Positions 20,276-27,287 of a stretch of DNA of 46,262 nt are shown here, piece by piece. Position numbers and translations under genes: made by a program. The stretch spans positions 1-46,262 of the forward strand of contig CASFRM010000010.1 of the NCBI GenBank assembly GCA_949297185.1, given 5' to 3'. The DNA is from an uncultured Pseudomonadota bacterium. GTDB taxonomy: Bacteria > Pseudomonadota > Alphaproteobacteria > RF32 > CAG-239. The notes beneath the pieces were generated by a model that saw only the letters and a program-made list of their open reading frames with translations, had not been told where the DNA came from and searched no databases. Within the stretch, counting starts at the first letter, position 1. Every line of letters starts with the position of its first letter.

Positions 20276-21118
20276 ATGCCCGAATTACCGGAAGTAGAAA
20301 CAATTAAACGAGCTATTGAAAAAGCTATCTCAAATGCCCGGATTGAGGAAATATCCGTCTATAATCCCAAATTGCGTTGCAAAATACCGGATGAGTTGCC
20401 AGAAGCAGTTAAGGGCGCTAAAATACTGACATACAGAAGAATCGCCAAGTATATTATCATTGATTTGAGTAATGATATAAGTTTGATATGGCATATGGGA
20501 ATGAGCGGAAAAGTTATCATATGCGATGAAGTCCCGAATCCATTGGCAAAGCATGACCATGTTGTTATCAAAACAAACAAAGGGGTAATGATTTATAATG
20601 ACCCAAGGCGCTTTGGTTTGTTTACCTATTGCAAAACTTCAGAACTTCAAAAGTCTAAGATATTTGCCAATACAGGCATTGATCCGTTTGATAAAAATTT
20701 AACTGCAACATACCTCCTTTCCAAGCTGAAAACAAAGAAAAAAACAAATATCAAAACTGCTTTGTTGGAACAAAATATTATTGCCGGAATCGGCAATATT
20801 TATGCATCGGAAATATTATATAAATCCAGAATTTCTCCACTGCGAACAGCCGAATCAATATCTTGCGAAGAGTGCAAAACAATTATTGAAAAAACTCATG
20901 AAGTTTTGGATATGGCTATTAAGGCCGGAGGCTCAACCTTACACGACTACAAAAAACCGGACGGCTCTTTGGGATACTTTCAAAATATGCATTGCGTATA
21001 CAACAAAACCGGTCAAAAATGTCCTGACTGTGTATGTGATATCACAAAGACCGGCGGGATCAAAAAAATCGTACAGAACGGTCGTTCGACATTCTATTGT
21101 GAAAGTTTGCAAAAATGA
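20276..21118 (+). CDS. mutM: Formamidopyrimidine-DNA glycosylase
   Basis: MutM (Fpg) removes 8-oxoguanine and formamidopyrimidines and nicks the DNA by its lyase activity. The start must be the ATG at 20276, because the mature enzyme needs Pro2 as nucleophile and Glu3 (PELPEVET); an upstream in-frame ATG at 20261 would destroy this. RRIAKYIII holds the conserved lysine. GIGNIYASEIL and the GRSTFYC finger arginine are present. The C-terminal zinc finger is odd: Cys249-x2-Cys252 is normal, but the second pair is Cys275-x2-Leu278, so the fourth zinc ligand is missing. The spacing between pairs is 22 rather than 16 residues. An extra Cys254 could substitute. Its stop overlaps the next start (ATGA). 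Confidence 0.95.
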   Translation: MPELPEVETIKRAIEKAISNARIEEISVYNPKLRCKIPDELPEAVKGAKILTYRRIAKYIIIDLSNDISLIWHMGMSGKVIICDEVPNPLAKHDHVVIKTNKGVMIYNDPRRFGLFTYCKTSELQKSKIFANTGIDPFDKNLTATYLLSKLKTKKKTNIKTALLEQNIIAGIGNIYASEILYKSRISPLRTAESISCEECKTIIEKTHEVLDMAIKAGGSTLHDYKKPDGSLGYFQNMHCVYNKTGQKCPDCVCDITKTGGIKKIVQNGRSTFYCESLQK

Positions 21119-21477
21119 AAAAACTTTGTTTGTTGCTTTTGTTTTTATCAGGATTTCTTATTTTGCCCGCAAGAGCAGAATTCGTTGAAGGGTTAGAAGA
21201 TATTCCGATGCCAGACGGATTGGAGCAAATTGAAAATGGTAGTCTTAATTTCGGTAATGAAGAAATAAGACTTATTGAAACATATCTGTCTTCTAAAAAT
21301 TTGAGCTTTGAAGAAGTTGTGAAATTTTATGTTGATACACTGCCTCAGATGGGCTGGATGCTGAAAAAGCAAAAAAACAATAAATTGATGTTTGAACGCG
21401 AAGGTGAAACGCTGGAAATTTCAAAAGAATCGAAAAATCCTTTGATGGTGCGTTTGACCGTTAAAAGTAAACTCTAA
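21115..21477 (+). CDS. Small exported protein of unknown function
   Basis: The 120 residues begin with a clear signal peptide (MKKLCLLLLFLSGFLILPARA) with cleavage after ARA. The mature part of about 99 residues is a mixed alpha/beta domain: a helix around EEVVKFYVDTLPQMGW and then strands KLMFEREGETLEISKES. The phrase FYVDTLPQMGW recalls small periplasmic proteins in which a helix precedes a pair of strands, but I cannot name the family. The ATG overlaps the mutM stop (ATGA), so it is co-translated with a DNA repair gene, probably by chance. Confidence 0.75.
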   Translation: MKKLCLLLLFLSGFLILPARAEFVEGLEDIPMPDGLEQIENGSLNFGNEEIRLIETYLSSKNLSFEEVVKFYVDTLPQMGWMLKKQKNNKLMFEREGETLEISKESKNPLMVRLTVKSKL

Positions 21478-21492
21478 CCAGTGGTGCTGACT

Positions 21493-22242
21493 ATGGATGA
21501 AAATAATACTATTTTAGTTTCGGAAGAGGGTCATATAGGCATAATAACTTTGAATCGCCCGGAAGAATCCAATTCCGTTAATCTTGAGATGCTTAATGAA
21601 GTTGCTTATCAAGTTCAAACTTGGGAATATGACGATAATATTCGTTGCATCATAATTAAAGGAAGCGAAAAAGTTTTTGCTGCAGGAATCGACCTTAAAG
21701 CACTGGGCGAGGAATTAAATCAGCAAAGCTTGGCGCTCAAAGCTTGGCAAGATGAATTTAACAAAATTGAAAATTGCTGTAAGCCGATTATTGTCGCAGT
21801 ATCCGGATTTGCTTTGGGGTTGGGATGCGATTTGGCTTTGGCCGGCGATATAATTTTAGCAGCCGAATCCGCTCAGTTTGGATACCCCGAACTTTCAATA
21901 GGTCTAATTCCATCTTTCGGCGGATGCTCCAAGCTGATACACCAAGTGGGTAGAGCAAAGGCGATGGAAGCAATTATAACCGGTAGGGCTTTGAGTGCAG
22001 AAGAAGCTTCTTTGTGCGGACTGATAAGCCGCGTTGTTCCATTGAAAGATTTGTTTAATGAAGCAATGAAAGTGGGAAGACGAATCGCTTCCCTGCCCTA
22101 TCAGGCTGTATTGCAAGCTAAAGAGACTCTGAAACAAGTAGAAAATATGAATGTCTTAAACGGACGAGAACTGGAGCTTAAAAGCTGCAGATTGAGCATG
22201 AACACTCAAGAATTTAGGGATATTTCCGCTAAATTCAAATAA
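21493..22242 (+). CDS. Enoyl-CoA hydratase/isomerase family protein
   Basis: This is a crotonase-fold protein of about 249 residues that acts on acyl-CoA thioesters. The oxyanion-hole strand FAAGIDLKAL and the helix block VSGFALGLGCDLALAGDI are present. PELSIGLIPSFGGCSKL follows. The first catalytic glutamate of hydratases (GGGCELA) is aspartate here (GLGCDLA); the second (PEL) is kept. A hydratase or isomerase acting on an unknown CoA ester is likely. I prefer the ATG at 21493. GTG at 21481 is an alternative, and neither has a strong ribosome-binding site. The gene ends the mutM cluster, and rpsT follows from its own promoter. Confidence 0.88.
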   Translation: MDENNTILVSEEGHIGIITLNRPEESNSVNLEMLNEVAYQVQTWEYDDNIRCIIIKGSEKVFAAGIDLKALGEELNQQSLALKAWQDEFNKIENCCKPIIVAVSGFALGLGCDLALAGDIILAAESAQFGYPELSIGLIPSFGGCSKLIHQVGRAKAMEAIITGRALSAEEASLCGLISRVVPLKDLFNEAMKVGRRIASLPYQAVLQAKETLKQVENMNVLNGRELELKSCRLSMNTQEFRDISAKFK

Positions 22243-22279
22243 TTTCGATTAAGAATCGACCTTTTTGCTAAAATTGTTG

Positions 22280-22309
22280 TTGACTTATCGGGGGTTTCAA
22301 GTTTATAAA
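22280..22309 (+). promoter_or_regulatory. rpsT promoter
   Basis: TTGACT at 22280-22285 and TATAAA at 22304-22309 are spaced 18 bases, giving a leader of about 46 bases before the rpsT ATG. Confidence 0.65.
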
Positions 22310-22362
22310 GCATTAACATTTGATGTTTTGGTATAACTTTTAATTTGAAATGGAATAAAAAA

Positions 22363-22623
22363 ATGGCCAATCATAAATCTGCTAAAAGCAGAATCGTTAG
22401 AAACAATAAAAGAGCCGTTATTAACGGTGCTCGCAGAAGTCGTGTTCGTACTTTTATCAAAAAAGTAGAAGCTGCTATCGTTGCCGGTGATAAAGAGTTG
22501 GCTAACAACTCTCTTAAAGTTGCCGAATCTGAAATGATGAAAGCTGTTAGAAAAGGTGTTTTCAAATTGAACACTGCTTCTCGTAAGGTTTCTCGCCTTT
22601 CTCAAAAAATTAAAGCTCTTTAG
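22363..22623 (+). CDS. rpsT: 30S ribosomal protein S20
   Basis: S20 binds 16S rRNA early in 30S assembly. The 86 residues start MANHKSAKSRIVRNNKRAVINGARRSRVRTF and are strongly basic and helical, as in the family. The start is the ATG at 22363, with GGA eight bases upstream. An in-frame ATG at 22345 would add six residues foreign to S20. Position just before dnaA is common in alphaproteobacteria. Confidence 0.97.
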   Translation: MANHKSAKSRIVRNNKRAVINGARRSRVRTFIKKVEAAIVAGDKELANNSLKVAESEMMKAVRKGVFKLNTASRKVSRLSQKIKAL

Positions 22624-22646
22624 TTTTTTGAATCTATCTTATTTTT

Positions 22647-22693
22647 AACGCAAGTCGGACTCTTTATTTAGAGCTTTTCGGCTTGCGTTTTTT
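22647..22693 (+). terminator. rpsT terminator
   Basis: AACGCAAG at 22647-22654 pairs with CTTGCGTT at 22682-22689, and inner pairing (GACTCT/AGAGCT) is also possible. A T run to 22693 follows. Confidence 0.75.
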
Positions 22694-23121
22694 GCTCTAA
22701 AAACAAGAGAATCTAAGCGACTCCTTTAAATAGACCTGTCAAGGAATTTAATTGCAATGTTCGTTAAAAGTTCTGTTGTTTTTATTTTTTTTTATCCTAA
22801 TATCCGAATCACTTTGTTAGAGAATTTTGAAATTTATTTTTGAAATTTTTTAGAATCTACTAAGCAGACAGTATGGTCTATTTGTTAGTTGTCAGCTTAA
22901 GCTTTTATATGTCTCTTTTATGAGAATATCAGCTCTTGTTGATTTTGGGGAAAGTACCTGTTTTGTTACTTCGATGCATATCGGAGTTTGGTCCGATAAA
23001 GGTTTTCTTAGTAGCGGCAAAACGGTATCAAGGACTGCCAACCAAAGAAATCTTGTATGTTTCTTTGTGACGAATATTGCAGAATGATGAAATTATTATT
23101 GCTATAAAGTTTTGTGCATCC
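22694..23121 (+). other. Gene-free dnaA upstream region with GANTC sites and hairpins
   Basis: This stretch of more than 400 bases has no plausible coding frame. Four GANTC sites lie at 22709, 22719, 22806 and 22853; two more at 22630 and 22658 sit near the rpsT terminator. Two clean hairpins are TATCGGA/TCCGATA at 22979-22998 and CAAAGAAA/TTTCTTTG at 23043-23067. A structured RNA, an origin-like region or a long regulatory region are all possible. I saw only one loose DnaA-box match (TTATCCTAA near 22792), so I do not call an origin. Confidence 0.4.
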
Positions 23122-23150
23122 TTGATGTAAAAAATAGCAAGAACTATATA
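23122..23150 (+). promoter_or_regulatory. dnaA promoter
   Basis: TTGATG at 23122-23127 and TATATA at 23145-23150 are spaced exactly 17 bases. This predicts a leader of about 70 bases before the dnaA ATG at 23227. Confidence 0.55.
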
Positions 23151-23191
23151 AGTAAAGTGACTTTATTAGCTACTTAAATACTGACGGGGTT

Positions 23192-23206
23192 TTAATTTAT
23201 TTTTAA
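23192..23206 (+). promoter_or_regulatory. CtrA-like site (TTAA-N7-TTAA) in the dnaA leader
   Basis: TTAA at 23192-23195 and TTAA at 23203-23206 are exactly 7 bases apart, the full-site spacing for the alphaproteobacterial cell-cycle regulator CtrA. It lies 20 bases before the dnaA start codon, downstream of the predicted promoter, where binding would block transcription. In AT-rich DNA such a match can occur by chance. Confidence 0.35.
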
Positions 23207-23226
23207 GAATGAATTGGGGAGTAAAA

Positions 23227-24672
23227 ATGGCCGAAGAAGCAGTTGTTAACGACAAAACGGTTTTGGAACAATGGGGACAAATTTGTGACCAGTTGAAAAT
23301 TGAAATCGGCGAAACCGCTTTTGACAGTTGGCTCAAGCCTTTAACAATAGGTTCTTTCTCTGACGGGACTATGAATATTTGTGTGCCGACCAGATTTATG
23401 AGAAACTGGGTAATTACTAACTACAGCGATAGAATCCACAAAATCTGGCAGAAAAAAAATCCGCAAATCCAAAATATTAATTTTATCATTCAATCCGGAC
23501 AAGATGTTATCGCTTCTAAAGGTTTGTATAATCCTACTTGCCGTTCTTTGCTGAAAAAAGTTACATCTTCTCCGTCTCCGCAAAATATATACCAATCCGG
23601 TATTAATTCGGTCATCGCTAATGCAAACGAATCATCGTTGAATGACTCTTTGTCGGTGCCTTTGAATCCGCAATATACTTTTGACAATTTTGTAGTCGGA
23701 AAAACCAATGAGTTTGCTTATGCAGCAGCTCGTAAAGTTGCAGAATCCAGAAATATTTCTTTCAACCCGCTGTTCTTATACTCGGGCGTCGGATTGGGAA
23801 AAACTCACCTCATGCACGCTATTGCATGGCACATCAAACAACAAGATCCGTCGCGTAATATCGTATATCTTTCGGCTGAGAAATTTATGTATAAGTTCGT
23901 AAGAGCTTTGCGCTACAAAGATACAACCGCCTTCAAAGAACAATTCCGTTCGGTTGATGTATTGATGGTTGACGATGTACAATTTATGGGCGGAAAAGAC
24001 ACCACCCAAGAAGAATTTTTCTACACCTTTAATTCTCTTATTGAAGAAGGCAGACAAATCATTATTTCTGCAGATAAATCTCCGGCTGATTTGGAGGGAA
24101 TCGAAGCCAGATTAAAATCAAGATTAGGTTGCGGTCTGGTTGCCGATATCCACCCGACAGACTTTGATTTGAGAATGGGAATTTTGAACTCAAAAGCTAA
24201 ACAACTTGGTTTGGAATTGCCGCAAAAAGTAGCCGAATTTTTGGCCACCAAAATTACTTCAAACATCAGAGAATTGGAAGGTGCTTTGCGTAGAGTTATT
24301 GCTCACTCTCAGCTCTTGAGCAATCACGAGATTACCTTGGATATGACCCAAGATATCTTGAAAGATATGCTCCGTTCTTTTGATAAGAGAACCACTATTG
24401 ATGAAATTCAGAAAAAAGTTGCCGAGCACTTCAATATTTCGGTTAAAGAAATGCAATCATCAAGAAGAGCTCGTACCGTGGCTAGACCCCGTCAAATTGC
24501 AATGTATCTGGCTAAGCAATTAACTTCTCGTTCTTTGCCGGAAATCGGACGCAAGTTTGACCGTGACCACACAACGGTTATGCATGCAGTAAGAAAAGTT
24601 GAAGAACTTATCATGGAAGATATGTCTTTGGCTGAAAATGTAGAGACTTTGAGAAGAGCTTTGGAAGCTTAA
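23227..24672 (+). CDS. dnaA: Chromosomal replication initiator protein DnaA
   Basis: DnaA binds origin DNA as an ATP-dependent filament and opens the duplex. The 481 residues show domain I (LEQWGQICDQLKIEIGETAFDSWLKPL), a low-complexity linker, and the AAA+ core with Walker A GVGLGKTH, Walker B VDVLMVDDVQF and the sensor region. The C-terminal helix-turn-helix carries the signature GRKFDRDHTTVMHAVRKVEEL. The start is the ATG at 23227 because GGGGAG at 23216-23221 is five bases away; an ATG at 23209 would lie upstream of that site. It is followed by dnaN and recF. Confidence 0.98.
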   Translation: MAEEAVVNDKTVLEQWGQICDQLKIEIGETAFDSWLKPLTIGSFSDGTMNICVPTRFMRNWVITNYSDRIHKIWQKKNPQIQNINFIIQSGQDVIASKGLYNPTCRSLLKKVTSSPSPQNIYQSGINSVIANANESSLNDSLSVPLNPQYTFDNFVVGKTNEFAYAAARKVAESRNISFNPLFLYSGVGLGKTHLMHAIAWHIKQQDPSRNIVYLSAEKFMYKFVRALRYKDTTAFKEQFRSVDVLMVDDVQFMGGKDTTQEEFFYTFNSLIEEGRQIIISADKSPADLEGIEARLKSRLGCGLVADIHPTDFDLRMGILNSKAKQLGLELPQKVAEFLATKITSNIRELEGALRRVIAHSQLLSNHEITLDMTQDILKDMLRSFDKRTTIDEIQKKVAEHFNISVKEMQSSRRARTVARPRQIAMYLAKQLTSRSLPEIGRKFDRDHTTVMHAVRKVEELIMEDMSLAENVETLRRALEA

Positions 24673-24693
24673 ATCTTCTTAAAAACCTGTTGA

Positions 24694-24769
24694 CGACTTA
24701 TTGTTTTGACTTTTGATTTTGGCGCTTTGTGCTATAATTCGGTCAATATTAACAATAAGTCGTTTTTTT
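24694..24769 (+). promoter_or_regulatory. Long inverted repeat enclosing a promoter between dnaA and dnaN
   Basis: CGACTTATTGTT at 24694-24705 is perfectly complementary to AACAATAAGTCG at 24751-24762, which is followed by seven Ts. It can act as the dnaA terminator with a 45-base loop. Inside the loop are TTGACT (24706-24711) and TATAAT (24733-24738). Their spacing is 21 bases, so the -10 box is the firmer element. The predicted dnaN transcript would begin close to the right arm. Confidence 0.55.
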
Positions 24770-24782
24770 ATGGGTTGAAGAT

Positions 24783-25901
24783 ATGAGATTTACTATTGAA
24801 CGCGCTAATTTACTTAAAACTCTGAGCCATGTTCAGAGCATCGTAGAAAAAAGAAATACCATTCCGGTATTGTCAAATGTGAGAATCGAAGCTTTGGGTG
24901 ACGGTATAAGCTTTAAGGCTACCGATATGGATACCGAAATTACCGAAATGGCTGATGCGAAAATAACCGAAACCGGTGCAACCACCGCTCCAGCTCATAT
25001 GCTTTATGATATCGTACGCAAACTTTCGGATGGCTCTCAAGTTGAATTGATTTATCCTGATGATAAAGGGCAGCTTACAATTTCTTCCGGCCGTTCTAAA
25101 TTCTCGCTTTCAACCATCGCCGTAGAAGATTTTCCGGTTATATCCGGTGATAAATTGCCAACATCTTTTGTTATGGCAAAAGATGAATTAAAAGATGTTA
25201 TTGACAGAACACAATTTGCCGTTTCTACGGAAGAAACCAGATATTATCTTAACGGTTTGTTCGTTCACGCTAAAAAAGAAGGTGCTTCTGAAGTGTTGCG
25301 TGTTGTTGCTACCGATGGTCACCGCTTGGCTTGTGTTGAAACTCCGTTACCTAAAGGTGCCGAAAACCTTAACGGTGTTATTATTCCGAGAAAAACCGTT
25401 TCTGAAATCAGAAAACTTATTGACGATAACGCAGTAGAAAATGTTACGGTTGAAATTTCGGAAAATAAGGTTCGTTTCTCGATTACCGATATTACTTTGA
25501 CCTCTAAGCTGATTGACGGTACTTATCCTGATTACGAAAGAGTTATTCCGACCGATAATGATAAATCTTTGGAACTCAGTGTTAAAGATTTGGCTTCCGC
25601 AGTTGATCGTGTATCGGTTGTGGCCGAAAGAACAAGAGCGATTAAAATGCTCACTCACCCAAATAAGATTACTATCGTTACCTCCAGTCCTGATTTGGGT
25701 AGTGCTTCTGAAGACTTGGAAGCTAAATATGATGCCGAATCTTTGGAAATCGGCTATAACTTCCGCTATTTATTGGACATCTTGGCAGAAATCAAAGGCG
25801 ATACCGTAAAAATTTCTTTTGCTGATGCTTCTTCGCCTTCGGTTATTCATGATACATCAGATGCCAGCGCAATTTATGTTTTGATGCCGATGAGAGTGTA
25901 A
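24783..25901 (+). CDS. dnaN: DNA polymerase III subunit beta (sliding clamp)
   Basis: The beta clamp tethers polymerase III to DNA as a ring dimer. The 372 residues form three repeated clamp domains. Typical stretches are IPVLSNVRIEA, LLYPDDKGQLTISSGRS-like strands, VATDGHRLACVETPLP and IPRKTVSEI. The C-terminus is VIHDTSDASAIYVLMPMRV, matching the conserved MPMR(L/V) end. It starts 111 bases after dnaA and abuts recF, whose ATG follows the stop directly. Confidence 0.98.
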   Translation: MRFTIERANLLKTLSHVQSIVEKRNTIPVLSNVRIEALGDGISFKATDMDTEITEMADAKITETGATTAPAHMLYDIVRKLSDGSQVELIYPDDKGQLTISSGRSKFSLSTIAVEDFPVISGDKLPTSFVMAKDELKDVIDRTQFAVSTEETRYYLNGLFVHAKKEGASEVLRVVATDGHRLACVETPLPKGAENLNGVIIPRKTVSEIRKLIDDNAVENVTVEISENKVRFSITDITLTSKLIDGTYPDYERVIPTDNDKSLELSVKDLASAVDRVSVVAERTRAIKMLTHPNKITIVTSSPDLGSASEDLEAKYDAESLEIGYNFRYLLDILAEIKGDTVKISFADASSPSVIHDTSDASAIYVLMPMRV

Positions 25902-27131
25902 ATGAATCAACTCGCATATAGTTTGGCTAGTTTAACAAAGTTAAAGTCAGGTGTAAAACGCCTGACTTTAACTGACTTTAGAAACTACCAATCTTTGCGA
26001 ATTGATGCCGAAATTGCTCCTATTGTTATATATGGTGAAAACGGAAGCGGTAAAACAAATATTTTGGAAGCAATATCTTTTCTGACACCGGGGAGAGGTC
26101 TGAGAAGCGCCAGACTGGCAGATATAAAAAGATTCATTCCGCAAATTGCCGCTTCAAATGAAATATCTTTTATTTCACCGCTTAATTGGGCTGTGGCAGC
26201 CGATATATACTTAAATGATGAAATTATTAATATTGCGACGGCAGTTGAAAAGTCAAACCGCGAAGTATCAGATGAGTTTGAAACAACCACTTCTTTTGAA
26301 AGAAGAATAGTTAAGATAAATGAACAGAAATCATCCTCGCAAGCAGAATTGGGAAAATATTTTGCAGCCAGTTGGATTACACCGCAAATGGACAGGCTGT
26401 TTAGAGGAGGAAGTCAACCCAGAAGAGCTTTTTTGGACAGGTTGGTATATGCTTTTGATGTTGAACATGCAAAAAGAACCGCAAATTTTGAGCATTTGTA
26501 CAGAGAATGGTTTCGACTGATAAAAACAGGTAGGACTGATAATATTTGGCTTAGCTCTTTGGAAGAAAAAATAGCGGCTGAGGGCGTAGCTATCGCGGCG
26601 GCAAGAAAAGAACAAATTACCAGACTTAATGCCTTTATTGAAAATGAACCAGACGATGTATTCCCCTCGGTGAGAATGGAACTATCGGGTATCATTGAAA
26701 ACGCTTTAGATACAAAAGCTGCCGTTGAAGTTGAATATGATTATAAAAATTTAATGGCTAAGCAACGGCATAAAGTTTTGGAAAATGAATCTCCCGATGG
26801 GGTTAACAAAACCGACTTTAAGGTGTTCTTTAAGAAAAAAGGAATGCCTGCCGATTTATGTTCTACGGGCGAACAAAAATCTTTGCTTATAAGCATTATC
26901 CTTGCTCAAACCAAATGCCAGACCTTGCATCAAGGATTTGCTCCGGTAATGCTGCTTGATGAAGTAACGGCTCACTTAGATGATATAAAGAAAGAGGCTT
27001 TGCTTGAAAAAATAAGAGATTTGAATATTCAGGCTTGGATTACCACGACAAACCCCGAAGTTTTTAACTCAATAAGAAATGATGCACAATTTTTCTGCGT
27101 AAAAAATAATAAAGTTCTGCAAATCGACTAA
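25902..27131 (+). CDS. recF: DNA replication and repair protein RecF
   Basis: RecF is an SMC-like ATPase that helps load RecA at single-strand gaps. The 409 residues contain Walker A YGENGSGKTNILEAIS, the LTPGRGLRSA block, the ABC-type signature STGEQKSLLISIILAQ, and Walker B VMLLDEVTAHLD. The conserved start LTLTDFRNY is preceded by about 20 unusual residues. Those codons contain a 12-bp perfect inverted repeat (25940-25951 with 25961-25972, extendable to 14 bp with one wobble). The valine at the normal family start is a GTA codon, so the upstream ATG at 25902 must be used. This couples recF to the dnaN stop. Confidence 0.95.
   Translation: MNQLAYSLASLTKLKSGVKRLTLTDFRNYQSLRIDAEIAPIVIYGENGSGKTNILEAISFLTPGRGLRSARLADIKRFIPQIAASNEISFISPLNWAVAADIYLNDEIINIATAVEKSNREVSDEFETTTSFERRIVKINEQKSSSQAELGKYFAASWITPQMDRLFRGGSQPRRAFLDRLVYAFDVEHAKRTANFEHLYREWFRLIKTGRTDNIWLSSLEEKIAAEGVAIAAARKEQITRLNAFIENEPDDVFPSVRMELSGIIENALDTKAAVEVEYDYKNLMAKQRHKVLENESPDGVNKTDFKVFFKKKGMPADLCSTGEQKSLLISIILAQTKCQTLHQGFAPVMLLDEVTAHLDDIKKEALLEKIRDLNIQAWITTTNPEVFNSIRNDAQFFCVKNNKVLQID
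25940..25972 (+). repeat. Strong hairpin inside the first codons of recF
   Basis: GTTAAAGTCAGG pairs perfectly with CCTGACTTTAAC around a 9-base loop that can close by two more pairs. It lies 38 bases after the recF ATG and has no T run, so it is not a normal terminator. Confidence 0.8.
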
Positions 27132-27158
27132 AAATAAAAAAATTATTCTTTTGAAAAC

Positions 27159-27268
27159 GAATCGGAGCAACGATTTGCTGCGAATCGTCGGTTTTGTTAA
27201 ATGGAATCGGTAATTTTTTGTTAAGCATTGTTAAATAGAATCGAGACAATAAAACTGATTCGCGATTC
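27159..27268 (+). promoter_or_regulatory. Autotransporter upstream region with six GANTC sites and a 16-base direct repeat
   Basis: GANTC sites lie at 27159, 27182, 27204, 27238, 27257 and 27264. TTGTTAAATGGAATCG at 27194-27209 is repeated with one mismatch at 27228-27243, 34 bases (about three helical turns) apart. ACGATT/AATCGT inverted repeats flank 27170-27188. This looks like an operator region sensitive to adenine methylation, but no protein can be named. Confidence 0.5.
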
Positions 27269-27287
27269 TGTTTACGGTGTAACTTTT

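Noticed and set aside
22790..22800. DnaA box (TTATCCTAA) marking oriC
   Set aside because: Only one loose match (7 of 9) was found in the region; no cluster supports an origin.
27217..27234. A second CtrA-like TTAA pair before the autotransporter
   Set aside because: The two TTAA boxes are 6 bases apart, not 7, and are better explained as parts of the 16-base direct repeats.
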